Shown: one piece after another, positions 54,501 to 64,000 of the stretch
Layout: each line of letters opens with the position of its first letter
How positions within the stretch are numbered: position 1 is the stretch's first letter
From: Spongilla lacustris
Lineage: Eukaryota > Porifera > Demospongiae > Spongillida > Spongillidae
Reading direction: 5' to 3'
DNA: 64,000 nucleotides
Assembly (NCBI GenBank): GCA_949361645.1
Contig: OX442426.1
Location: forward strand, 682,001 to 746,000
Translations under genes and position numbers: made by a program
Notes under the pieces: generated by a model
What the model was told of the DNA's origin: nothing
Database searches by the model: none
Seen by the model: the letters and a program-made list of their open reading frames with translations, nothing else

Positions 54501-57500
54501 CATTAGGCCTCTGCCCGTGATGAATATTAACTACCTACACTTAGTTACCTACTAATTATTGACCTGGCAACCACGTGGGAATGGAATTCGCTTTGCTACT
54601 CGTCTTTGGTTGTAGTGATGCACATAACTAACGAACGGCTGGGTAGTGTCATCTCTCCTGATGAGAACAGTGCAAGTCCTGTCTTGGCAGCACTCTCCTA
54701 CGCAACAATCTAATTGCAGAAGCAACCATACCCGTGTCGAATAGGGTACGAACACGAGGCTTGTTTGCACCAACTGCCACAGAGATGCGAAAATCCCTTA
54801 TACTCGGTATAGTAGACAGATGGGTGTATAAATGTATAGCGTGTTCTAAGATGGACGCTTTTTCTGACGGCTATACTAAAGCCCTTGAATATGGCATTTT
54901 CCAAGATGGCGGTTACAGGTTAAAATAAACAGCCGAGAATAAAGGTCGCTTTGATGGTGGTTTTCCGGCTTCCAGTGTAGGACAAACGCTTAAAATGTGT
55001 TGTTGCATTTGCCTTTCAGTTTCTTTGTCCTTGCATTTCATGTACATCATGTACCAAATATGTACTGGGTGGTAGACACTTTGTAATTTCAAATTATGGT
55101 CAACATGGACACTGCTTGGCTGACATGTATAGAAATCCACTGTGCACCATAGCATGCACTGCATTCTTGACTACAGACCCATGACCTCACCAACTGCTTT
55201 ACTATACATGGTCACATATGAAAAGTCACTTTGAGCTTGCTTGACCATTGTACAGTAGTACTCTCAATTACTCTTATATTACTGTATAATTGAGATTGGC
55301 ATGTCCAAGTGAATTTTGCAAAGCATGTGGCCATCTGGCTGTGCAGCAGCATACCATCTACAAAGACCACACCTTAAAGATGCATGATCTAGACATATGA
55401 CAGACTCAAAATTCATTATTGAGGTATACATTCACTGACCAGTACTGTACATTTTAGCAAATACACTCTCAGCAAGCTAATAAGAAATAAAAAATTCCAG
55501 GCAGGCTGCCTGGAATCATGGTTCTAAAGACCTATGCTGAAGCCATTGCACCATGAAAATTTTCTGACCTTTATAACCAACCAGCCATTAATTGAAGGGG
55601 GGAGCCAAAATTTTGCATACAGCCATGGCTACTGCAAAGGAGGTACCGTACAAGTGTACATGTACACTGGGTGCAAATACAGGTTTTAATTGCACCCTAC
55701 ATGATCAGTGCTTATGGTTCAAAAGCGAAATAGAAGATTTTTTTATAAGCACAAGTTATAGACAGTTCCAGGATCGTCAAATCCTATATATTGCCATGCA
55801 CGCGTAGACTCGCACGGATGATGTATTGATGTCAACAGTTTTGCAAAGGTAACAACTTCTCACAGAAAAAGCGTCCAGAGAGAGACTATTCACATACTGC
55901 AAGAACTACACTTAGACGCTAGCGTGGTAAGAATTGGGGCTCTAGTTGAGGCGTACTAGACGAGTGAATCGAACATAGTTTGTAAATAAAATACGATCCA
56001 AATAATGCGCAATCAATATACACGTCGATCCATAGGGGTATAAAATGCGCTGGATTTTTTATAAGGAGAAGATACCTTGGGAAACCTCGTGTTATAGTTT
56101 TTGGATTTTTGTCACCGTCTGGATGGGAATAAAAATCGCCAAACAAATGGCAACTTTTGTGCATGTTTTGTGCCGATATACCGTAATGGTTACGATCATC
56201 TCTAATTACAAACCTAATGTCCATTAGGGAACGGCCGTGCAATCACTATATTATTTACAACAACAACATAAATTACAAAAGTAAGCAATTAACAAGGGTA
56301 TTGGTAATGGCTAGCGCTAGAACCCTGCCAGTGCATACCAAGCCCTGTTTTTTGCCCCCGTAACTTTAATAAAAACAGGGCCTGGGGACGAGGCTAGATG
56401 GCCAGCAGACACAAGTGACAGACACACATCACACCTATAATCTGTTCTCACCTTCACTAAACGAGTTGCAGTTGGCTTTGAAAGGTTGATGATAGCCTTG
56501 AAAAAGAACACACAGCATATGATGGTGTGCATTAATAGAGATGGCCTAGTTATAAAAGCCACCAACCCAATTGATTGCTTCAATAATTAGTACAAGTATT
56601 CAACTACTAAAAACATTCTATTTGTTAACAAATCATTATGATATTCCCCAGTGGTGAGATCAATGTCCTTTGTGATGATTACACCTGATCCTTGTACAAT
56701 GTACATGTACATGTAATACATGTCAAGTTACATGTACATACATGTAAGGGTAGGTGTTAGGCACAATGCTGTTAATTAGGTTGGCTGAATTCAATATGTC
56801 TATGCTATCACCAAATGGGTTCCCTACCTGGTCCCCAGGTGATACATCACTCGGCTCACCTGCGTCAATGTACTCTTTCCAGCACCAGAATGGCCACACA
56901 ACACAACCTTTCCGTAAGAGTCAGCAGGAAAGTTGGTGCATGTTTTCACCATCTGGTTAAACACACCAAGAGACATGTACTCAGCAACCATCATGGCTGT
57001 ACGTCCTTCACTGTTCTTCAGATTGATGTCAATACCAGGATGGGACAGGAGTGCTCTAACACAGCTGGCCCTACTGTCTTTGGTACCCTGATTGTATTCA
57101 TCATCCCTTTCAGCTAGATGTAGTGCAGTGTTTTCATTCTGGTGGTAAGAGCAATGACCTCACTGTCAATGAATAACATTACATGTACACACAGGCCATC
57201 AATAAAGCCGTATAAAGTCAGCCAACACCTACATGTAGCTGGGATGTACATGTATTGCTGGAAGAGCACTTAATTCCATCTTATTTTCACATCCATTCAA
57301 CATGGTACCTAATCTTGGTCATAACTCCATCTAATGCCTCCCTATATACATGTATTTAAGCGCTGGCACAGACATGCATATGACATAATGAGTAAGACAG
57401 TTTACATAACACCACTTGTGCCCTATGTAAACAAAACTGAATTATGATGCGATACAAATGTGCCTTCAGGTTAACGCTTTTAATTCTAAAAAAATAATGG

Positions 57501-58110
57501 CACTAATACATGTTCTTTCACATGTGTAGAAAAAAATAATAATCATTGAATTTCAATTGTAACTGCCCCCCCGGGGGGCCTTAGCCCCTCCTCCCCAGGC
57601 TATGGTGCCCCCTTCCCACCACCTCCATTCCCTTCAATTACAGCAATGCAAAGAGATTACAAAATGTGGCTGTACATGTAGTTGGTAGCATAATTTAACT
57701 TCTAGGCTTGCTTGTAAACAAGGATTATTAGCAACAAAGGATAAAGTGCCACGCCCCCTTTCCTCTGTAAGGGCAACACCATTCACCCTATACACTGGTG
57801 TTTGTGGCTGGACACATTCATACACCAAACCAAACACAATTAATTACTGCATCTTTGAAGCCATACAAATTCACACCATGGCTGGACCTTACTGCCATGC
57901 TGCTACAGTCACAATATTCCACTCACAGATCACTCTCACAGTCCACATACATGTATATACCACAAGTACATACATTAGCAACAGACATTGGACTGGCCAG
58001 GAACTACTCACCTTGTCCTGTGTGTTGGCCTGGGCACCCCTCTCTAGCAATATTTTCACACACTCCACATGTCCATACCTTGATGCCCTCATTAGTGCTG
58101 AATATCCGTC
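51503..58110 (-). CDS. Ankyrin-Roc-COR-Death protein (DAPK1-like Roco family), 5' end not seen
   Basis: Minus-strand exons: 58110-58012 (one 33-residue ankyrin repeat, YSALMRASRYGHVECVKILL), 57138-56860 (second ankyrin repeat, then P-loop VVLCGHSGAGKSTLTQ), 56496-56452, 53759-52262 (Roc remainder with G3 YDLAGHDH and G4 VGTHADLL, followed by a COR region), a ~27-bp exon near 52215-52189, 52133-52071, and 51840-51503 (death domain LADLMNDVASVIPAKW, GLSADTLDSI; stop TAG). All junctions are phase 0 until the large exon; the last three exons share phase 1. Ankyrin-Roc-COR-Death is the order in DAPK1 downstream of its kinase. No kinase or CaM-binding exon is visible within the window. The large exon appears to shift by one base near 52335: frame 1 stops at 52329 while the other frame continues (CDGTKVELSLLKDALL) to a good GTAAGT donor. 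A death/stress-signalling GTPase is inferred. Confidence 0.82.
53985..54470 (-). repeat. Degenerate ~20-30 bp tandem repeat in the Roco intron
   Basis: Variants of GCAATCACTAAATTTGTTCTG with CCG/CTG changes and length differences, interrupted at its right edge by the element at 54471 and resuming briefly after 56239 (CAATCACTATATTATT). Confidence 0.85.
54471..56238. mobile_element. Non-autonomous DNA element inserted in the intronic repeat
   Basis: The two edges are related in inverted orientation: left ACGGCCGTTTCAATAC with GGACATTAGG nearby, right CCTAATGTCC then GGGAACGGCCGT. The host repeat (CAATCAC) appears on both sides, consistent with a ~7-bp target duplication. About 1.77 kb, without a recognisable transposase. 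The exact ends are uncertain by a few bases because ACGGCCGT is itself palindromic. Confidence 0.55.
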
Positions 58111-58186
58111 CTGTTATAGAGAATGGCATATCAGTGTACCATGAAGGTCAGACATGACCTACCCCTCAAATACCCTCAGGGGCAGA

Positions 58187-58436
58187 TCTAGGGGGGGGGG
58201 CACCAGGGGCACGTGCCCCCCCTTTCGGATGACTCATTAAATATTCATGAGTGTATTTTGCGTACCGCGTGCGATTATAACGGCACAAAACAGTGCCGTG
58301 GTTAGCTACATGTGTGTGTGCGTGTGTGTGTGTGTGGGGGGGCAATAGAGTCACACGCCCCCCAATCAGACGATCATTAAATATTCATAATGTATTTTGC
58401 GTACCGTGTGCGATTTATAACCGCACAAAACAACTA
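58187..58436. repeat. Tandem pair of GC-ended MITE-like units
   Basis: A G-run/C-run terminus (CACCAGGGGCACGTGCCCCC) is followed by a ~78-bp segment (CATTAAATATTCATGAGTGT ...GCACAAAACA) that recurs ~142 bp later with small changes behind another CGCCCCCC run. It looks like two nested or tandem copies of the same miniature element. Confidence 0.7.
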
Positions 58437-59219
58437 CATGTACAGCGCGGATACATGTACATGTACACGGTACGGGAAGGGCCAATTATAAAGTGGGTCA
58501 GTTTCCGAGAAAACTTCCTATGTTTTATAACATTATAAAATAGTCGTGTTATAAAAATGCTTCTTGTTTGAATCGCTATATCTCCCGAACGCTAAACGCT
58601 ATTGACGTCCTATTTTCAACAGTTCATACCACACCATTTATCTATGGTAAAATACATTTTGGAGCCTTGCACATACTCCATACCAGTATTATAACTTTAG
58701 GTAGGAGTAATCAATTCGCTTCAAATTCGGTTTATAGGTAGAGAGGTCCTATACCTATCGATTTGTTCTGTTCGTTAATTTTTATTTCGTCCGTTACGGA
58801 GCTACAGCGGCGCAAAGGTGGTACAATTTACCCGCTCGAATCGCGCCGTTCTTCGTGCGTGGACCCCAAAACATGAATATTCAACTACTTCCTGTGGGCT
58901 GAGACTGGGATAACTTATAGCCACACCTATACTGCGCTAGCTAGCTGCATGCATGGGTAAGTATTTAATCTATCGCCCCTCAGCCTGTCACAGTTGTTAT
59001 TCGTTATCTTCTGCGTAGATAAACGATATGCACGGCGACACCTGGTCCACTGAAGACAAGCTCGTAAGAGTTTCAATCGGCGGACGAGTTCGAGCGGTAC
59101 GGATACGACGATCGATACTCGAGATACATTCGACGAGGATGGGGAGATCGAGAACGGTAGTAACGGCGGTCATACCACTGACGATGGTGGTTGTAGGGAG
59201 TGAACAGCGCCGCTAAATC
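58437..59219 (+). other. Unique region, possible start of an unrecognised gene
   Basis: Mostly unique DNA. At 58953 GCATGG/GTAAGT offers an ATG with a strong donor and at 59017 TGCGTAG/AT an acceptor, but the join runs into a stop after a dozen codons. A frame at about 59083-59163 reads ADEFERYGYDDRYSRYIRRG, Arg/Tyr-rich as in RNA-binding proteins. A 5' gene fragment is possible but unproven. Confidence 0.25.
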
Positions 59220-62110
59220 ACTAAAACAGCCACCGGCCCCACCCCCACATACAATGTATGGGCCCTCACTACATTGCAAGTCCACTTAGTCCAGACAGCA
59301 GCCCCGCATAACCATCAGATGACATGCAGAGCCACCAACCAGCACTAGCTATGGAACCACCCGCCCATATCGGACCCTACACAGGAGCCACCAACTAACC
59401 AATGGGCACAATACCATGCAGTGGCGACAGAAACTACTAACCCTCTCGCTGCAAATGGAGTTGGCAGCCCCCACAATTTCAGGGGAGCCATGAACTACGT
59501 GTACATGTACCAAGGGAAGCCACATATGCCCCCTCCCAACACTACCAGTGGAACTATTAGCCCTCACTGCAAATGGACTTACATGTACACATGTAGCAGA
59601 ACCCCATTGGTCCAGCCCCCACTATATTGATCGTCCACTGCAGGTTTAAGGGGCCAACGAATCCATCCCCACACAGCAGAATCACACTGCAATAGGAACC
59701 AGCACCCCCCACGATATTAGGGGAGCCATCAAATGGAGTCACACATGCCCTCCACTACCCATGGAACCGTTACCCCTCACTTAGCAGCCCTCCACATACG
59801 AGGCCAGCCCCCACGGCCCTATCTCTCACTACCTATCCTTTGTATCCAAGGCCCAGGAGCGAATGTGGTCATCCCCAACTCACTAGCCCTCTCACTGCAA
59901 GCACACAATACCAGTGCTTGTTCAGCCAGCAGTCCCCACACAACCAGCCCTCCCACCTACCCAGCCCCCAACAGCCCTCTTACGGATGGAGTAATCAGAC
60001 TGCCAGCAGGAAGGTCATCACAAAACCTTGACCCCAGCATGTGTAGTAGAACCTTGAACTGGAGCCACACATGTAATGGAGCCATTAGTCCTCACTGTGG
60101 ACTTACATGGTGCAGTCCTGGCCCCAAACACTGGGGCTAGCCACAATGGTCCCCTATCGTAGCCCCACACAGTACAACCACCAGCTCCTCACAGCAAATG
60201 GAACCAGCAGACCCAATACCTGTAAAACCATTAACCCCCACACTACAAGAGGACTTATACTGTCAGGGGAACCATTAAGTACTAGTGGAGCTACAAACCA
60301 CTTACAAATAATACATCTGCACTGCAAGCAGGGGTCAATAGATGCCAGTGGAAATGCCGGCCCTCACACTACAAGTAGTCCCCATAAAGTACTGTACGTA
60401 CACTGCCCGACTCTCTCCAAACACAAGTGCCCCACACACTGGGACCAGCCCCCATGGCCCTCCTGCCCACTATACTGTCATTCACTGCATGTTGAGTCAA
60501 CAGCCCAGAAACCAATGGGGTCAGCTACCTCACTGAAGTGGACAGAACCATTGATGCAACTTAATAGCCCCACACTACAAGCCCAGTTAGCGCCAGTGAA
60601 GATGGAGTTATCAGACCCATGCAGGGTCATTGGGGTCCCCATAATAATGCATGCTGGTGGAGACTCCAGCTCTCACACTGTGATAGGAACCATCAAATTA
60701 GGGGAGCCATCAACTGGAGTCGCACATGCCCATGGAACCATTAGCCCTGGCCAGCCCCACGGCCCTACTACCTATCCTTTACTACAAGTTGTGTCCGAGG
60801 CCTAGGAGCGAACGTGGCCATCCCCCAGTCATTAGCCCTCTCACTGCAAGCACACAATACCAGTGGAACCACACTGTCAGCAGTCCCCACACAACCAGCC
60901 CTCCCACCCACCCAGCCCCCAACAGCCATCTTACATATGGAGTAATCAGACTGCCAGCAGGAGGGTCCTCACAAAACCTCGACCCCAGCATGTGGAGTGG
61001 AACCTTGAACTGGAGCCATTCGTCCTTACTGTGGACTTACATGGTGCAGGCCTGGCCCCAAACACTGGGGCCAGCCATAATGGCCCCCTATCGTAACCGC
61101 ACACAGTACAACCACTAGCTCCTCACAGCAAATGGAACCAGCAGACCCACTGCCTGTAAAACCATTAACCCCCACACTACAAGAGGACTTACACTGTCAG
61201 GGGAACCATCAAGTACTAGTGGAGCTACAAACCACTTACAAATAATACATCCACACTGCAAGCAGGGGTCATTAGATGCCAGTGGAAATGCTGGTCCTTA
61301 TACTACAAGTGGTCCCCATAAAGTGCTGTATGTACACTGGCCCGACTCTCTCCAAACACAAGTGCCCCACACACTGGGACCAGCCCCCATGGCCCTCCTG
61401 CCCACAACCTGTCATTCACTGCACGTTGAGTCAACGGCCCAGGGACCAATGGGGTCAGCTCCCTCACTGAAGCAGACAGAACCATTAATGCAAATGAACT
61501 TAATAGCCCCGCACTATAAGCCCAGTTAGCACCAGTGGAGATGGAGTTATCAGACCCCTGCAGGGTCATTGGGGACCCCTGCAGGGTCATTGGGGACCCC
61601 TGCAGAGTCATTGGGGACCCCTGCAGGGTCATTGGGGACCCCTCAAGTGTCATTGGGGACCCCACAATAACGCATGCTGGTGGAGACTCCAGCTCTCACA
61701 CTGCAATAGAAATCGTCACCCCCCCCATAATATTAGGGGAGCCATCAACTGGAGTCACACATGCCCATGGAACCGTTAGCCCTGGCCAGCCCCACGGCCC
61801 TATCTCCTACTACCTATCCTGTACTACAAGTTGTGTCCGAGGTCTAGGAGCGGACGTGGCCATCCCCCAGTCATTAGCCCTCTCACTGCAAGCAGTGGAA
61901 CCACACTGTCAGCAGTCCGCTCTCCCACCCACCACCAGCCACAATGGCCCCCTATTTTAGACCCACACAGTACAACCACCATCTCCTCACTGCAAATGCA
62001 AATGAATCCACCAGACCCACTACCTGTGAAACCATTAACCCTGGCCCATCCCCCACACTACAAGAGGACTTACTGTCAGTGGAACCATCAACTACTAGTG
62101 GAGCTACCAC
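59220..62110. repeat. ~1-kb tandem repeat, about three diverged copies
   Basis: A C/A-rich sequence block recurs with a spacing of ~950-1040 bp: the segment around GGAGCGAATGTGGTCATCCC starts near 59848, 60797 and 61838, and the segment CACTACAAGAGGACTTA near 60240, 61177 and 62057. Within copy 2/3 a local ~23-bp array (GACCCCTGCAGGGTCATTGG) occurs at 61553-61665. No conserved open frame survives between copies, so it is satellite-like rather than coding. Confidence 0.85.
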
Positions 62111-63004
62111 CCCGCATTGGACAAATGGGAACACCACCATTGAAGTAGCCTCCATTTGTAGAGTGTACATGCACATGTCTACGTTTTGTGTTGTAGATAA
62201 CTACTTGTCTGTACATGTACAGAGAAATTTTATCTGGGATGGAAGGAAGCCAACTGTTAGTGGTGAATATAGTTACCTGCCCTATCGGTACTGATTGCGG
62301 GTGGCCTGCACCCGTGGTTGGAAGCTTTATACAGTGCTCCCTCGATTATACGGAAAATTATCACCTCGATTATACGGAAAATAAGGCACATTCATTGGGT
62401 GTTAGGAAAACTATCCGTGTACTTAGCGGTAAGATGTGTAAACCGGTTTACCTGTATAGACAAGCACAGGGCTTTTTGAAAAGAATGAAAAAGCCGCGTG
62501 TAGTGCTTTACAATGTTGAGTTATATGTACATGCAAGTAGCAAAACATGAAAGTCTTAAGTGCCAACATAAATTGCATGCACAGTGTGGCACGGTGAAGA
62601 CATCAGAATAACCACTTGTGCACATGTGCATGGTCATGAATTCTGATGTTTTCACCACTTACATGTCTTGCTACATGTACCTCAACAATGTAAAGCACTA
62701 CGCTTTTACTGCAACTTTTTTTTTTTTCTTTTTCAAAAAGTCCTCTGCTTGTCTATATCAAGCTTCCAACCACGGGTGCAGGCCACCCGCAATCAGTACC
62801 GATAGGGCAGGTAACTATATTCACAGCTAACAGTTGGCTTCTTTCCATCCCAGATAAAATTTCTCTGTACATGTATGCATAGACAGATCTACAACACAAA
62901 GTGTGTGAAAAACGTAGACAAGTACACTCTACAAATGGAGGCTGCTTCAGTGGTGGTGTTCCCATTTGTCCAATGCGGGCTGGTAATCCAATAGTAGTTG
63001 ATGG
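62055..63004. repeat. ~950-bp imperfect palindrome (large foldback)
   Basis: The left arm (62090 onward: ACCCCGCATTGGACAAATGG, CTCCATTTGTAGAGTGTACA, ATCTGGGATGGAAGGAAGCC, GGTGCAGGCC in reverse, GACAAGCACAGGGC) is matched in inverse order and complement by 62680-63004. The centre lies near 62622 around CTTGTGCACATGTGCATGG. The left arm has an extra ~125 bp at about 62330-62452 (CAGTGCTCCCTCGATTATAC) absent from the right arm. Confidence 0.85.
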
Positions 63005-63122
63005 TGTGATAACTCTAGCTACCAAAAAGTAATGAATCTGTATTCCAACAGACGCACACACATCATCCGCGCATGCGCGTACATACATACATACATGTAG
63101 ATAAATAACAGTTCATGCTACA
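63005..63122 (-). mobile_element. 3' LTR (118 bp) of a Gypsy element
   Basis: On the minus strand a polypurine tract AGAAAGGGAGA (63133-63123) is followed by TGTAGCATGAACTG, and the LTR ends ...GTTATCACA at 63005. It is similar in length and termini to the 111-bp LTR at 35598-35708 (both have TGTRRTAACTC on the + strand and CATGCGCG inside), so the two elements belong to related short-LTR families. Confidence 0.8.
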
Positions 63123-63138
63123 TCTCCCTTTCTGGAGT

Positions 63139-64000
63139 CTAGTATCTGTCTGGTGGTCGTATGGCCGTTCCAGTCCGTAACCGAGTCATTATACGGTGAG
63201 GAGGGGAGGTGGTTTCTGTTTGCTGATAAATCTGATTTCTTTGATCTCCAGCCACCATTTTTTCTGCTTCTGTAGATGAAGGTAGAGTCCCCCCTTCTGG
63301 GTCTGGAACTGGTGGTACAGCTTTAAGGTGATACCTGTTACGACGAATGGTACCCTTCTCAGTTTCTACTGTGTAAGAACGTGGTGCCTCCACTTGATGA
63401 GTTACAGTAGCCGGTGTTGGTATATCCCCATCCATGACCCAAACTTTGGACCCATCTGGAATATCAGGTAGGGGACGACATTTGTGACGCTGATCATAGT
63501 GTCGCTTTTGCTCATCCTTAAATTCCTTATCCTTCTTACGAAATCTTTCTATGTATTGCCATGTAGGCTTCAATCGGTCTACCACTTGCGGCAAATTGGT
63601 CCGTAAGCACCTTCCCATAAGGAGCTCAGCCGGCGACAAGCCACACCAGGGCAATGGAGTAGACCGATATGTTAGCAGTGCCATATATGGATCAGTTGAC
63701 TCTCTCAGCAAGTTCTTCATTGTTTGAACTGTCCTTTCGGCTTGCCCGTTACTTTGTGCGAAATGTGGGCTGCTGGTTTCATGATAGAAGTTATATTCAG
63801 CTGCAAATTTGGAGAACTCTTCTGAGGAATATTGTGGACCGTTATCACTCCTAACAGTTTGCGGAATCCCATATCTGGAGAATACAGCTTTCATGGCTTC
63901 AATTATACCCCTGGAGGTGGTAGATTTCAGCTTAATTACCTCAGGGTATCTTGAAAAGTAATCTACTATCAATAGATATGAGTCACTACCTAGGAAGAAA
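63139..64000 (-). CDS. Gypsy integrase region (partial, runs off the window)
   Basis: An open frame enters from the window edge (LGSDSYLLIVDYFSRYPEVI) and continues to TGA-type termination at 63139. The integrase core shows the DDE pattern: Asp in VDYFSRYPEV, Asp in RSDNGPQYSSEEF, Glu in SNGQAERTVQTMK. A C-terminal region with KVWVMDG and YHLKAVPPVPD (GPY/F-type region) and a basic tail (HRIMTRLRTG) follows. No break is visible, so this copy may be recent. The rest of pol and gag lie beyond the window. Confidence 0.92.
   Translation of the reverse strand, partial: FFLGSDSYLLIVDYFSRYPEVIKLKSTTSRGIIEAMKAVFSRYGIPQTVRSDNGPQYSSEEFSKFAAEYNFYHETSSPHFAQSNGQAERTVQTMKNLLRESTDPYMALLTYRSTPLPWCGLSPAELLMGRCLRTNLPQVVDRLKPTWQYIERFRKKDKEFKDEQKRHYDQRHKCRPLPDIPDGSKVWVMDGDIPTPATVTHQVEAPRSYTVETEKGTIRRNRYHLKAVPPVPDPEGGTLPSSTEAEKMVAGDQRNQIYQQTETTSPPHRIMTRLRTGTAIRPPDRY

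Noticed and set aside
59028..59216. 62-codon + strand ORF
   Set aside because: The ATG frame gives an unconvincing basic peptide; an alternative frame looks more protein-like, so no CDS was called.

Overview
The window reads as a gene-dense but very repeat-rich piece of an early-branching metazoan genome; a demosponge is my best guess. The reasons are short GT-AG introns (about 49-100 bp where repeats have not invaded), an animal-type gene set (PTB-SH2 adaptor, p53-family factor, ankyrin-Roc-COR-Death protein), the style of the death domain, and TACATGTA-rich AT DNA. There is no bacterial gene organisation. Two runs of exactly 200 N (36-235 and 26918-27117) mark assembly gaps.

Layout. 0-3.4 kb (+): 3' part of a PTB-SH2 adaptor gene whose introns are filled with minisatellites. 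4.3-9.1 kb (+): two tandem nucleolin-like genes, a long one with acidic tracts and a short paralogue sharing intron positions. 9.5-16.9 kb (-): complete DDX19/Dbp5 RNA helicase gene of nine exons (471 aa deduced); about 4.4 kb of its introns is minisatellite. 18.25-26.47 kb: an 8.2-kb CACTA/EnSpm-type transposon with readable inverted ends, a frameshifted transposase on + and a divergent SAM-domain gene (plus a Ser/Thr-rich gene part) on -. 27.8-29.6 kb: Tc1/mariner-like transposase relic in which a 39-bp (13-codon) piece of the transposase has become a minisatellite. 30.8-43.4 kb: a 25-bp minisatellite into which three unrelated elements are inserted: an 805-bp hAT-like MITE, a 1.46-kb gag-protease LTR element (5-bp target duplication) and a 5.7-kb CACTA-type element (3-bp target duplication). 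43.4-45.5 kb (-): p53/p63/p73-family gene, its stop codon 14 bp from that minisatellite. 46.8-47.8 kb: two non-LTR retrotransposon 3' fragments. 48.6-50.1 kb: 30-bp minisatellite. 51.5-58.1 kb (-): ankyrin-Roc-COR-Death gene resembling DAPK1 without a visible kinase. 59.2-63.0 kb: kilobase-scale tandem repeat running into a ~950-bp imperfect palindrome. 63.0-64.0 kb (-): 3' end of a Gypsy element (integrase, polypurine tract, 118-bp LTR), cut by the window edge.

The host genes are unrelated housekeeping and signalling genes (ribosome biogenesis, mRNA export, phosphotyrosine signalling, stress/death pathways) and show no operon logic. The most unusual theme is how tandem repeats interact with genes and transposons: arrays that copy a 3' splice site, arrays rich in 5' splice-site-like sequence, an array born from transposase codons, and an array that records successive transposon landings with legible target duplications. 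Exon models were built by eye from splice consensus, reading phase and family knowledge; no search or transcript evidence was available.
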